From Acidobacteriota bacterium (lineage in GTDB: Bacteria > Acidobacteriota > Terriglobia > Terriglobales > Acidobacteriaceae), in the NCBI GenBank assembly GCA_028876395.1, contig JAGWRX010000150.1:1-33872 (forward strand): a stretch of 33,872 nt of DNA. The letters are read 5' to 3'. The notes below the pieces were generated by a model that saw nothing but the letters and a program-made list of their open reading frames with translations, did not search any database and was not told where the DNA came from. Of this stretch, positions 1 to 7,386 are shown one piece after another. Positions within the stretch are counted from its first letter, which is position 1. The number at the start of each line of letters is the position of its first letter. A program made the translations under genes and the position numbers.

Positions 1-1242
1 ACCCAGATCCGCGCGCACGTCGGCCTGCGCGCCGGCATAGTTCGAGGCTTGGTGCCACGTTGTTGCCACCGGCGTGTCGGTGGCGGGCGCGTCGTATGCG
101 GCATCGTTGAAGTGATAGAAGGGCGCAACTTCAAACAGAATCTTCGATGAAAGCGTGTGGACCCAGTTGACGATGACGAAGGAGTCGCGCTCGGTCTGGC
201 TGTCGCGCAAGCCGGTCGAGTTGTAGTAATTCGCCGCCTGCTCCCAGTCATTCGGATTGGGGTCATACGGAATCTGAAAGAAGTCCTGGCGGTATTGCGC
301 ATCGAGCCGCAGTTGATCTCTGGCCGTCTGGTTGCGCAAGAGAGAAAGGAATCCGCTCTCTGAATTGGTGGCGTCATGATGTATGGCCGTGATGGGCGTT
401 GCCAGGCCGTAGTTGGAGCGCGAGCCCGTCAGGCTTGCGTACCACGCGGTCTTCTCGGAGTGGTTTCCAAACGAGAGCTGCGTTTCTGCGGTGTAGAGGT
501 TGCCCAGGGTCAGCAGCAGGTCCGCGTCGCGGCTGCGCTCAAAGCCGTTGCGAGGCAGCACATTGAAGGCGCCGTATGTGCGGTCGCCAATGTCGGCGGT
601 GTAGCTGCCGCGCTGCACTTCGATCTGATCGATGTCCTTGGGGTCGATTTGAGGGCCGACGTTGGAGTCGATTTTGGTGTTGGGAATCGCGATGCCGTCG
701 ATGAGCCAGCTTGTCTGGTGACCGCCGCGCATGTGCAGCATGTCGTGGGTCATGTATGCGCCAGGCACGTAGTCGGTAATCATTTCCATGCCGATGGTGC
801 GGCTTGCGCCCGGAGTCTGGTCGATCTGCTCGCGGGAGATGAGCGTGGTGGGCGTTACAGAATCCGTTGCGATGGCTGCGTCCGCCGAACCCTGCACGAC
901 TACGCTTTGTGTGTTCGCGGCCAGTTCCAGCGGAATATGGATTACCGGGTTCGTGCCCGAGGCCACGGCAAGCGGTTGCGTGGCGCCGGCAAAGCCAGGG
1001 GCTTTGACTTCAAGCCGATAGACTCCGATGGGCGTTTGAGACAGTTCAAACTCACCGCGGGCGTCAGTGACGGCGTGCAGAACAAACGCGGAATCCGCGG
1101 CCTGCAGCGTGACCTGCGCGCCTGCAATCGGGCGATGGTCGGGGTCGTGAACCACGCCATGCACGGTGGCAAAGACAGTAGCCCGCGCGCTGGCGGATGC
1201 AGCCAGGAGCAGGGCCAGCGCAAAGAAGGAATAAAGACGCAT
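1..1242 (-). CDS. TonB-dependent receptor with carboxypeptidase-regulatory-like domain (partial, 3' end outside window)
   Basis: The frame stays open for 414 codons from the ATG at 1242 to base 1 and runs off the window, so the C-terminal barrel is missing. Seen: a signal peptide (residues 1-19, ending ASASA), then a CarboxypepD_reg-like beta-sandwich (about 22-105; HGVVHDPDHRPIAGAQV, DARGEFELSQTPIGVYRL), then a plug domain (about 130-230) with MRGGHQ, LIDGIAIPNT and QIEVQRGSYTADIGDRTYG, then barrel strands. A GGAGA Shine-Dalgarno lies 11 nt before the start. Such outer-membrane receptors take up substrates using TonB/ExbBD energy. The substrate cannot be read from sequence, but residues 164-175 (MTHDMLHMRGGH) are unusually Met/His-rich. 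The gene follows the small exported Cys/His/Met-rich gene on the same strand, so a metal such as copper is a possible but unproven substrate. A polymer or siderophore is the alternative. Confidence 0.9.
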   Translation of the reverse strand, partial: MRLYSFFALALLLAASASARATVFATVHGVVHDPDHRPIAGAQVTLQAADSAFVLHAVTDARGEFELSQTPIGVYRLEVKAPGFAGATQPLAVASGTNPVIHIPLELAANTQSVVVQGSADAAIATDSVTPTTLISREQIDQTPGASRTIGMEMITDYVPGAYMTHDMLHMRGGHQTSWLIDGIAIPNTKIDSNVGPQIDPKDIDQIEVQRGSYTADIGDRTYGAFNVLPRNGFERSRDADLLLTLGNLYTAETQLSFGNHSEKTAWYASLTGSRSNYGLATPITAIHHDATNSESGFLSLLRNQTARDQLRLDAQYRQDFFQIPYDPNPNDWEQAANYYNSTGLRDSQTERDSFVIVNWVHTLSSKILFEVAPFYHFNDAAYDAPATDTPVATTWHQASNYAGAQADVRADLG

Positions 1243-1414
1243 GAAAGAAACAATCTCCGGAACGGACGCAGCTGAAGAGCAGAGAGCCGTTGTGCTTCAA
1301 AGCAATCGGCGCGAAAGGTCTCTGACGGTCGGAACTTGATTCAAGCCGGATCATCACCGTGGACGGACACATCCTGCGGCAGCCGCGGCGCTGCTCAGCA
1401 ACGCAGCGGACGGC

Positions 1415-1446
1415 AACCGGCTTCTCCCGTTCAGGAAGAAGCGGTT
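1415..1446. other. Intergenic stem-loop between small exported gene and TonB receptor
   Basis: Read on the minus strand, AACCG + CTTCTTCC pairs with GGGAGAAG + C + CGGTT around a TGAAC loop. That gives about 13 bp with one wobble and one bulged C. It starts about 14 nt after the stop of the small gene at 1460. No T-run follows on either strand, so it is not a clear intrinsic terminator. It could be a processing or attenuation element between the two genes. The rest of the 217-nt gap (1243-1459) holds an 11-bp perfect palindrome CTTGATTCAAG (1335-1345) and no gene that I can support. Confidence 0.35.
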
Positions 1447-1459
1447 CTCAACGGAATGT

Positions 1460-1849
1460 TCAGCTGAAATGCATAGACGGAGGGCCGCGGCCAGCGCGGG
1501 TGCGAATCTGGCTCATGCGGGCGGCCGCGCGGCTGGCCGCGGGCGAGTGAGCCTGCGCCAGCAGGAACGGCATGTCGGCGGTAGGGGGAGCCAGCGCGTG
1601 AACGGGAGTCACGGCCGCTTTCAGGCTGCCGGGATACAAGGGGCAATGGGACGGGGCAGTGAAGGCGGGTGCTGAACCCGGTTCCGCCTGCGCCATGCGC
1701 GCCATCATCGCATCGGACATGGCGCAGTGATGCGCTCCATGGCGGCGGCAGCAGGGCGGCAGGCGCATGTCGTCGTCGCCCTGGAGCGTTGCCATCAGCG
1801 GTCCCAGACCGAAAAACAAAACGAGAACGATGGAAAGCCCGCGCCGCAT
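1460..1849 (-). CDS. Small exported Cys/His/Met-rich protein of unknown function
   Basis: A 129-residue product. It begins with a clear signal peptide or N-terminal anchor (MRRGLSIVLVLFFGLGPLMA). A cluster of possible metal ligands follows: PPCCRRHGAHHCAMSDAMMARM, then an alanine/proline-rich tail ending in a basic stretch. It resembles small exported proteins often found beside copper-related genes (DUF2946-like appearance), but I cannot assign the family with certainty. The start at 1849 gives the best signal peptide. There is only a weak GAG upstream, and a TAGCAT -10-like hexamer ends 9 nt before the ATG. It is on the same strand as the TonB receptor 217 nt downstream, so the two may be co-transcribed. 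A role in binding or sensing a metal such as copper is inferred only from composition and neighbour. Confidence 0.6.
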   Translation of the reverse strand: MRRGLSIVLVLFFGLGPLMATLQGDDDMRLPPCCRRHGAHHCAMSDAMMARMAQAEPGSAPAFTAPSHCPLYPGSLKAAVTPVHALAPPTADMPFLLAQAHSPAASRAAARMSQIRTRAGRGPPSMHFS

Positions 1850-1962
1850 CTCTACTCAATGCTACACGAGCTGCGAATTGGACCGGCAAACGGGCCGCGT
1901 GTGCGCGCCCTCAGGTATCATCTGTTTATCGCACCGCCCAGCACTTTCAAAGAGGAACTCCC

Positions 1963-3261
1963 GTGCCCCAAGCGAACGCATCCCCATCGTCTTCAGACCT
2001 TTCCGCGCAGGTTTCAAGCGCCCGCCGCCCGCTGCGCATAGCTCTCTTCGGATTTGGAACCGTGGGCAGCTCTGTTGCGCGCATCCTGGTGGAGTCAAAG
2101 CCGGAGGGCCTCGAGCTGACCCATATATTCAACCGGAGCGTGGAGCGCAAGCGCGTGGACTGGACCCCGCCCGGCGTGATGTGGAGCGAGGACGCCGATG
2201 CCGTGCTGGCCTCCGATGTGGACGTGATTGTGGAGTTGGCCGGTGGGCTTGACCCCGCGGGCGGCTGGGTGCGCCGCGCCCTCGAAGCCGGCAAGAGCGT
2301 GGTCACCGCCAACAAGAAACTGATTGCGTATCACGGCGTGGAGCTGGAGCGGCTGGCCGCATCCAAAGGCGGCCACCTGAAATATGGCGCCGCCGTCGCT
2401 GGCGGCATCCCCGTGATTCCCGGCATCGAGCAGGGACTCGCCGGCGACCGCATCGAGCGCATGGAAGGCATTTTGAACGGCACCTGCAACTTCATCCTCA
2501 GCAAGATGGAGACTGGCGCGGAGTATGCAACCGTGCTGGCCACCGCGCAGGCCAAGGGATACGCCGAGGCCGATCCCACGGAGGATGTCGGCGGTTTTGA
2601 CGCGCGCGCCAAGCTGGCGATCCTCATGCGCCTTGCGCTGCGCGTGGTCGTTGACCCGGAAGAGATCGTGCCGCAGCCCATCACATCGGTCAGCGCGGTT
2701 GACTTCAGTTATGCGCACGATCTGGGCTGCACCATCCGCCAGGTGGCCCGCGCTGAGGAGTCCGGCGGCACCGTCGCCGCCACCGTGGGGCCCATGCTGG
2801 TCGACAGGAACTCGCCGCTGGCCTGGTCGCGCGGCACGGAGAACATGGTGATTCTCACCGGCCATTACGGCGGAGACGTCGTTTTCTCAGGCCACGGCGC
2901 GGGCGGGCATCCCACCGCAGTGGCCGTCGTCAGCGATCTGCTGGCCCTGGCGCATGGTTCGCGGCGGGTCGCCGTTCCTTCCATTCCGGCGCGCATCGGC
3001 GCGGAGTTCGAGGTTCCGCACTACATTCGTTTCATGGTTGTTGACCGGCCCGGAATTGTAGCGGAAATCACCGGCGCCCTGGCCCGCGAACGCATCAACA
3101 TTCGCGCCATCGTGCAAAAGCCGGGTTATCCCGCGCATGCGCTTCCGTTTGTTGTCACCGTGGAGCCGTGCAAGTCCTCGGCGCTCAAGCGCGCGCTGGC
3201 CAGCATTTCCAAGATGGATTGCCTGCTGGAAGAGCCGCTGGACTTGCAGATGCTCGAATAA
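1963..3261 (+). CDS. hom: Homoserine dehydrogenase (with C-terminal ACT domain)
   Basis: Catalyses NAD(P)H-dependent reduction of aspartate semialdehyde to homoserine, the branch point to threonine and methionine, in the cytoplasm. The 432-residue product has the family's usual length. Seen: a Rossmann nucleotide loop GFGTVG (30-35), VDVIVELAGG, SVVTANKKLIA, the NGTCNFILSKM segment, and the substrate/catalytic stretch GYAEADPTEDVGGFDARAKLAIL containing the conserved lysine. A C-terminal ACT domain (HYIRFMVVDRPGIVAEITGALARE) is probably for threonine feedback. The frame is open further upstream, but the GTG at 1963 is preferred: AGAGGA lies 7 nt before it and the upstream codons look non-coding. 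It is divergent from the small exported gene and 48 nt before the next small gene. Confidence 0.95.
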   Translation: MPQANASPSSSDLSAQVSSARRPLRIALFGFGTVGSSVARILVESKPEGLELTHIFNRSVERKRVDWTPPGVMWSEDADAVLASDVDVIVELAGGLDPAGGWVRRALEAGKSVVTANKKLIAYHGVELERLAASKGGHLKYGAAVAGGIPVIPGIEQGLAGDRIERMEGILNGTCNFILSKMETGAEYATVLATAQAKGYAEADPTEDVGGFDARAKLAILMRLALRVVVDPEEIVPQPITSVSAVDFSYAHDLGCTIRQVARAEESGGTVAATVGPMLVDRNSPLAWSRGTENMVILTGHYGGDVVFSGHGAGGHPTAVAVVSDLLALAHGSRRVAVPSIPARIGAEFEVPHYIRFMVVDRPGIVAEITGALARERINIRAIVQKPGYPAHALPFVVTVEPCKSSALKRALASISKMDCLLEEPLDLQMLE

Positions 3262-3309
3262 GCGCACGGCGCGCAATCACGCAAAAAGGAATTCAGACGA
3301 GGTCAAAGC

Positions 3310-3516
3310 ATGATCGATACGATCTATCGGTGCGAAATCTGTGGGGAAGAAAGCGACAATCCAATTCGATGGATTGTCATCCATTGCAGCGACACGCAAT
3401 TGACGATTTACAAGTGGACCCAGGAGGCTGCCGGTACTCCGCATGCGCGCCACTACTGCGGCGAAGCGCATGCGCAGGTTTATATCAGCCGCTGGTTTCA
3501 GTCCTTCTGCGGATAA
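3310..3516 (+). CDS. Small cysteine-rich (zinc-ribbon-like) hypothetical protein
   Basis: A 68-residue protein starting at ATG 3310, with a purine-rich GACGAGG about 8 nt upstream. It opens with a CxxC knuckle (YRCEICGEE) and has further possible ligands in VIHCSD, ARHYCGEAHAQ and the terminal FCG. This suggests a small zinc- or metal-binding fold. The charged, non-repetitive composition and conserved-looking segments (CGEAHAQVYISRWF) argue for a real gene. It follows hom by 48 nt and could be its transcriptional partner, and it converges on the LacI gene with 9 nt between the stops. No function is recognised. Confidence 0.7.
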   Translation: MIDTIYRCEICGEESDNPIRWIVIHCSDTQLTIYKWTQEAAGTPHARHYCGEAHAQVYISRWFQSFCG

Positions 3517-3525
3517 AGATGCGCA

Positions 3526-4605
3526 TCACGCCTTTCTCGTAGAAGGCGCCGGCCCGGTGGATTCGCGGATGACCAGCTCGGGCGCCACGACGATCTGCGC
3601 GGGGTATTCCTTGTCGCGGTTGGCGATGCGGTCCAGCAGCACCTGCGCGCCGCGCTGGCCCATCTCAAACAGCGGCTGACGCACGGTGGTCAGGGAAGGC
3701 GAATAGTAGGCCGCCGAGAGAATGTCGTCGAATCCCACCACGGACACATCATTGGGCACGGAGAGCCCGGCGTCCTTGAGCGCGCGAATGGCGCCGATGG
3801 CGGCAATATCGTTGAAGCAGAAGATAGCCGTGAAGTCGCGCGCTTTTTCCAGCAGCGCCTGCATGGGCTTGTATCCGATTTCAGGCGCCATGGGGTGATA
3901 TCCGGTCTTCATTGACCAGCCGGCCGCGTCAATGCGAATCACATGGGCGGGGTCAATGCGCAGGCCCATCTCCTTTGCAACCTGCTGTATGCTCTCCCAG
4001 CGATACTCGGAGTCGGGAATGGCCTTCGGCCCGCGGACGAATGCGATGCTCCGATGGCCCAGGGCATAGAGATGTTTCATGGCCTGTTCCACGGCGCTGT
4101 GATGGTCCAGCACGATGTTGGTTACGTTATCAGCTTTGCTATGCGCTGAAATCGCCACCACCGGAACCGGAACCTCAATCTGGTCCGCCGGTGTGTTCAG
4201 CAGCAGGAATCCATCCACCGCGCGCTCCACGAGCATCCGCGGATACTGCTCGATCAGCTCCTTCTTCCAGTCATGGCAGGCCGTGAAATAGAAGTAATGC
4301 GCGTGGGTCAGTTCCTGCACCACGCCGCTCATCACGCGCGTGAAATAGCCCTCGCTCAAATCGGGAGCAAGCACGCCGACGCTCATGGACCGGCTCTGCC
4401 GCAGCGATCGCGCAAAGTAGTTGGGCCGGTAATTCAGGCGCTTCGCGGCCTCAATGACGCGGTTGCGCGTTTCCTGCGGAATGGAGCGAGCCGATGGAGA
4501 ATTGTTCAGAACCAGTGAGACCGTGGTCTGCGAGAGCTCCAGATGTTCGGCGAGCATTCTCAGGTTCACGTGTCCTGAGGGCGTCGAACCTTTTCCCTTT
4601 GCCAT
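3526..4605 (-). CDS. LacI-family transcriptional regulator
   Basis: A 359-residue repressor-type regulator. An N-terminal helix-turn-helix and hinge (about 12-65: VNLRMLAEHLELSQTTVSLVLNN...RVIEAAKRLNYRPNYFARSLR) is followed by a periplasmic-binding-protein-like sugar sensor (VGVLAPDLSEGYF, LGHRSIAFVRG, AIFCFNDIAAIGAIRAL, VSVVGFDD, PSLTTVRQP). Such proteins bind palindromic operators and release them on binding a sugar. The GH78 gene lies just upstream on the same strand, so this regulator probably controls rhamnoside or related glycoside use. Its own upstream region carries a 21-bp near-palindrome, which suggests autoregulation. No Shine-Dalgarno is visible before the ATG at 4605; a TACAAC hexamer sits 7 nt before it instead, so the message may be leaderless. 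Confidence 0.93.
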   Translation of the reverse strand: MAKGKGSTPSGHVNLRMLAEHLELSQTTVSLVLNNSPSARSIPQETRNRVIEAAKRLNYRPNYFARSLRQSRSMSVGVLAPDLSEGYFTRVMSGVVQELTHAHYFYFTACHDWKKELIEQYPRMLVERAVDGFLLLNTPADQIEVPVPVVAISAHSKADNVTNIVLDHHSAVEQAMKHLYALGHRSIAFVRGPKAIPDSEYRWESIQQVAKEMGLRIDPAHVIRIDAAGWSMKTGYHPMAPEIGYKPMQALLEKARDFTAIFCFNDIAAIGAIRALKDAGLSVPNDVSVVGFDDILSAAYYSPSLTTVRQPLFEMGQRGAQVLLDRIANRDKEYPAQIVVAPELVIRESTGPAPSTRKA

Positions 4606-4612
4606 GATTGGA

Positions 4613-4618
4613 GTTGTA
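4613..4618 (-). promoter_or_regulatory. Candidate -10 box of the lacI-type gene (leaderless arrangement)
   Basis: On the minus strand TACAAC is followed by 7 nt and then the ATG at 4605. This places the expected transcription start at or next to the start codon. The -35 position (TTCCCG, 17 bp upstream) is poor and lies inside the palindrome at 4635-4655, as expected if a repressor blocks it. Confidence 0.35.
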
Positions 4619-4634
4619 ACACGTTTTTCGCGGT

Positions 4635-4655
4635 TCGGGAAACGGCGTTACCCGA
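4635..4655. promoter_or_regulatory. Candidate LacI-family operator (21-bp near-perfect palindrome)
   Basis: The left arm TCGGGAAACG and the right arm CGTTACCCGA flank a central G. Nine of ten positions are inverted-symmetric. It lies 29 nt upstream of the regulator's start codon, in the short gap after the GH78 gene, and covers the -35 region of the candidate lacI promoter. AT-flanked palindromes with a CG-rich centre are typical LacI-family sites. Autoregulation is inferred. I did not find a second clear copy before the GH78 gene. Confidence 0.5.
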
Positions 4656-4688
4656 TAAATACATCGATTTGTCGAATTTTGGCGGCCA

Positions 4689-4709
4689 GCGGAAGCGCCC
4701 GGCTTCCGC
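4689..4709 (-). terminator. Stem-loop directly after the GH78 stop codon
   Basis: GCGGAAGC, a 5-nt loop and GCTTCCGC form a perfect 8-bp GC-rich stem, 1 nt downstream of the GH78 stop at 4711 on the minus strand. No U-run follows, so it is at most a weak terminator or an mRNA 3'-end stabiliser. It separates GH78 from the lacI promoter. Confidence 0.35.
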
Positions 4710-4710
4710 C

Positions 4711-7101
4711 CTACTCGGCCTGGATGTGATTCATGCCCGGTTTGAGCGGCCAGGTTTTGCCATGGAAGACAAAATTCCCCGCAAGCTTGCCCGGCAGCGT
4801 GATGGTTGCGTCCAGTCCCGCGCCCTTGCGTCGGTAGTCCACGCGGATGGCTCCGTCGGGATGTGGGAAGCTGGCTGTGAGCGAGTGCAGCGAGCCCAGG
4901 TGAGGCGCGATGCGGACTGTGGCAAAGCCGGGGCCGGCAGGCTCGATGCCCGCCACCAGCGTCAGCATGTCATAGACGGGATGTGCCGACCATGCGTGCG
5001 AGTCGGAGCGCGTGTTGCCGGGAATCTCCGGCCACGTGCTGAAGTGCAGCGGCAGCAGCTTGCGCCACGGATCAAGCGATGGCAGATAGTCGTCCGCCAT
5101 GCCGGCATGCTCGAGCGCGCGGGCCAGGTAGAAGCGGAAGTAATAGGAGGCGCTCATCACGCCGTCCGGCGTGGTCCCCGGCTCAACTGTCAGAATTTTG
5201 TGCAGGACCGCCTGCTGCTGCTCCCTGGGCACAACGTCATACAGCACGGCCATGATGTTGGACTGCTGGCTGAAGACTTTGCGGTCGGAATTGTCCGCCA
5301 GCAGCCCGCGCTCCGCGCTCCAGCATTTGTCATGGATTCCAGTGCGAACACGCGCTGCGCGGGACTGGTAGCGGCTGGCCCGCAACGGGTCGCCGAGGCC
5401 CTTCTCCATGTCGGCCGCAGCGTCCAGCGCGCCCAGGTATTGCAGCGTGGTCACGCAGGACTCGCCGTGCGCGTCGTACGTGGGGATTGTGCCTTTGGAG
5501 ACCCAGTCGATGAAGCTCCACCAGGGCAGCTTTTCGAGCAGGCCGTCAGACTGCTCGTGCGCTGCAAACCAGTCGAGTACGCCGCGGGTGCCGGGCAGCA
5601 GGCTGCGGACAAAGGCCGGGTCGGAGCGGTAGAGCCAGTAGTCATGCAACATGCCCACGTAGAGCAGTGAAAAGGGAGGGATGGTCTGCGGCAGGGAACT
5701 GGGATAGCGGCTGCGGGTCAGGCCGTCCGGCGAGCGCGAATCGCTAAACGCCTCAAGCGCCTGGCGCGCAAGCCGGTCGTCGCCCGCCACGGTGTAGGAA
5801 ATCAGTGCCTGAATGCGCGTGTCGCCCACATACTGGAGCTGTTCGTAGTAAGGCGTATCCATGTAGGTCTCGTGGGCGTCGAGCCGGGCCGTCCGCCAGC
5901 TGATCTCCCAGATCTTGTCGAGATCGGTGTCGCCGGATTTGAACGTGGCCCGCTCCTCGAATGGATACGCCGTGAAGTTGGCCTTCAAGGACTCCAGCGT
6001 GAGCGGATCGTTCGCGGTCTGGATGTCCAGGTCAAGATAGCGCCAGGTGCGCCACCACAGCGGTTCAAAGGTGCGATGGACGCCTCCGTCGGGCAGAAAG
6101 CTGTCCTGCAGGCCCCGCGCGGTGCGGTCGCCCACGTCATCGCGGTCGCCTTTGTGCAGGTTCTTGTCATACAAGGCCTCAGAGTATGTGAGACGAATGT
6201 ATGAGCCTTTGCCCCCCGAGACAGACAGCAGGGGATAGGCCGTGGTGAGTGTCTTACGGTCCAGCAGCAGGTGAACATGGCTGCCAGCGGGCACCGTGAC
6301 CGGAGCCCCCGGGAAGGCCTTGAGAGAGACATTGTCCGCGCGCACAGTCTGGCCGGCGCTGGTGGGCTTGTACTCCATGTGCGGAAGGGTGTCGGGCACC
6401 AGGCCCCAGAAGTTGTCTCCCGTCGTATCCCACGCGTGCGCCTTGCTCGTTCCCGGAAAGATGCTGTCGCGCATGGGCGATGCGGCCGGGACCCACGACG
6501 GCCCGGCAGCCGACGGCGAGTTCCAGTTCCAGTCATAGCTTGCCGCGTCGGTCTCCTCGCCGGGTCCAGCCGCCATATAGGTGAGCAGGCTTACCGTGCT
6601 GCGATCCAGCGCCTTCTGGCCGGGCTCAATTTCGACCAGCCAGCCTTTCGGCGTGTTGATGGAGTTTGCGCCTTCTGCTTCGCTTTCCAGCAGAAATGCG
6701 GTTCTGTCGCTCATCTGTGCGACGGGGGCGTAGATGCCGAAGTTCCACACCGTGGCCGTGATGAGGTTGTTGCCGGTCTGGAGGTAGGGCGCCAGGTCAA
6801 AGCGCTCGTAGCGCCAGTGGGACAGGTCGCCGCGCGCCGGCCCATCGCCCACCCGCCGGCCATTCACATACAGGACAAAGCGGTTATCGGCACTCACGCG
6901 GACTGGGTAGCTGGCCGGAACCGCCGTCAGATCGAGAGCGCGACGAAAATGCAGGACCAGCGGCTCGCGCAGGGGCGCCGTCGGATGGGTAATCCACGAG
7001 GCCTTCCAGTCGCGATGAACCGGGTCGGGCTGAACCGGGCTTTGGCCGGGCAGCGGCAGGGAGGCGAGGACGAGGGCGAAGACAGCGAAAATCTGGCGCA
7101 T
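4711..7101 (-). CDS. Exported glycoside hydrolase family 78-type alpha-L-rhamnosidase
   Basis: A 796-residue protein with an N-terminal signal peptide (MRQIFAVFALVLASLPLPGQ), predicted to work in the periplasm or outside the cell. The order is that of GH78: an N-terminal beta-sandwich (WKASWITHPTAP; DNRFVLYVNGRRVGDGPARGD), a second sandwich (LLDRKTLTTAYPLLSVSGGKGSYIRL), an (alpha/alpha)6 catalytic barrel from about residue 390, and a C-terminal beta domain. The motif D415-TPYY-E420-QLQYVG-D427 keeps the D-x4-E-x6-D spacing of known GH78 active sites. E692 in WPEIPGN, before SDSHAWSAHP, fits the catalytic base. It hydrolyses terminal alpha-L-rhamnose or a related sugar from plant or bacterial glycosides; the exact substrate is unknown. 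The paired LacI regulator follows downstream. Confidence 0.88.
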   Translation of the reverse strand: MRQIFAVFALVLASLPLPGQSPVQPDPVHRDWKASWITHPTAPLREPLVLHFRRALDLTAVPASYPVRVSADNRFVLYVNGRRVGDGPARGDLSHWRYERFDLAPYLQTGNNLITATVWNFGIYAPVAQMSDRTAFLLESEAEGANSINTPKGWLVEIEPGQKALDRSTVSLLTYMAAGPGEETDAASYDWNWNSPSAAGPSWVPAASPMRDSIFPGTSKAHAWDTTGDNFWGLVPDTLPHMEYKPTSAGQTVRADNVSLKAFPGAPVTVPAGSHVHLLLDRKTLTTAYPLLSVSGGKGSYIRLTYSEALYDKNLHKGDRDDVGDRTARGLQDSFLPDGGVHRTFEPLWWRTWRYLDLDIQTANDPLTLESLKANFTAYPFEERATFKSGDTDLDKIWEISWRTARLDAHETYMDTPYYEQLQYVGDTRIQALISYTVAGDDRLARQALEAFSDSRSPDGLTRSRYPSSLPQTIPPFSLLYVGMLHDYWLYRSDPAFVRSLLPGTRGVLDWFAAHEQSDGLLEKLPWWSFIDWVSKGTIPTYDAHGESCVTTLQYLGALDAAADMEKGLGDPLRASRYQSRAARVRTGIHDKCWSAERGLLADNSDRKVFSQQSNIMAVLYDVVPREQQQAVLHKILTVEPGTTPDGVMSASYYFRFYLARALEHAGMADDYLPSLDPWRKLLPLHFSTWPEIPGNTRSDSHAWSAHPVYDMLTLVAGIEPAGPGFATVRIAPHLGSLHSLTASFPHPDGAIRVDYRRKGAGLDATITLPGKLAGNFVFHGKTWPLKPGMNHIQAE

Positions 7102-7115
7102 GGGAAGAGACCTGG

Positions 7116-7147
7116 TGTTTTCCAGTTCCCCAGCTTAACGGAAAACA
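7116..7147. other. Inverted repeat upstream of the GH78 gene
   Basis: TGTTTTCC (7116-7123) and GGAAAACA (7140-7147) are perfect 8-nt inverted repeats around a 16-nt spacer, 15 nt before the GH78 start codon. They could form a leader hairpin or two half-sites for a dimeric regulator. The arms do not match the palindrome near lacI beyond a shared GGAAA run. Confidence 0.35.
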
Positions 7148-7259
7148 TGAAACCAATGGGGAAATAATTTCATTTCTGTTGAAGAGCGAAGGCTGTCGCT
7201 GCGCCCTGGGATGCAAAGGCAATTGCCGGCCCTTGGGGGCGGGTCAGCAAGGCTGGCCG

Positions 7260-7290
7260 GAAGACGGGCTTCGAGGAGCCCGAAGACGGG
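7260..7290. repeat. Short direct repeat around a hairpin in the GH78-pst intergenic region
   Basis: GAAGACGGG occurs at 7260-7268 and 7282-7290, 22 bp apart. Between and overlapping them, CGGGCT (7265-7270) pairs with AGCCCG (7277-7282) around TCGAGG. The 285-nt gap 7102-7386 holds this, the inverted repeat at 7116 and the phased repeats before pstC, and no gene that I can support. Confidence 0.3.
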
Positions 7291-7304
7291 GAACAGGCCG
7301 CCAA

Positions 7305-7362
7305 TTTACGCTATTTTTGCGTCGTATTCGCTTGATTTTGCGACGTTGTAACCTTCTATTCA
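7305..7362 (+). promoter_or_regulatory. Candidate Pho-type regulatory repeats and -10 box before pstC
   Basis: The motif TTTACG/TTTGCG recurs at 7305, 7316, about 7327 (degenerate ATTCGC) and 7337, so in steps of 10-11 bp. Two of the copies match over 11 bases with one mismatch (TTTTGCGTCGT and TTTTGCGACGT, 21 bp apart). PhoB/PhoP-family regulators bind 11-bp-phased direct repeats. The last repeat ends about 10 bp before TATTCA (7357-7362), the usual spacing of a PhoB box that replaces a -35 element. An alternative -10, TAGCCT at 7374-7379, would give a leaderless pstC message. Pho control is inferred from the downstream operon. Confidence 0.4.
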
Positions 7363-7386
7363 TCTTCCCCCGGTAGCCTGTTGTAG

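Noticed and set aside
376..1275. A 299-codon plus-strand frame over the TonB receptor
   Set aside because: The opposite strand encodes a receptor with signal peptide, regulatory-like domain and plug motifs that runs off the window edge. The plus frame has no recognisable feature.
1916..1921. TATCAT as a -10 box for hom
   Set aside because: No -35 at acceptable spacing and only four of six matches; not strong enough to list as a feature.
4669..5670. A 333-codon plus-strand frame over the GH78 gene
   Set aside because: Shadow of GH78, whose catalytic residues are intact on the minus strand.
6271..7167. A 298-codon plus-strand frame over the GH78 N-terminus
   Set aside because: Arg/Gly-rich shadow that even crosses the GH78 signal-peptide start.
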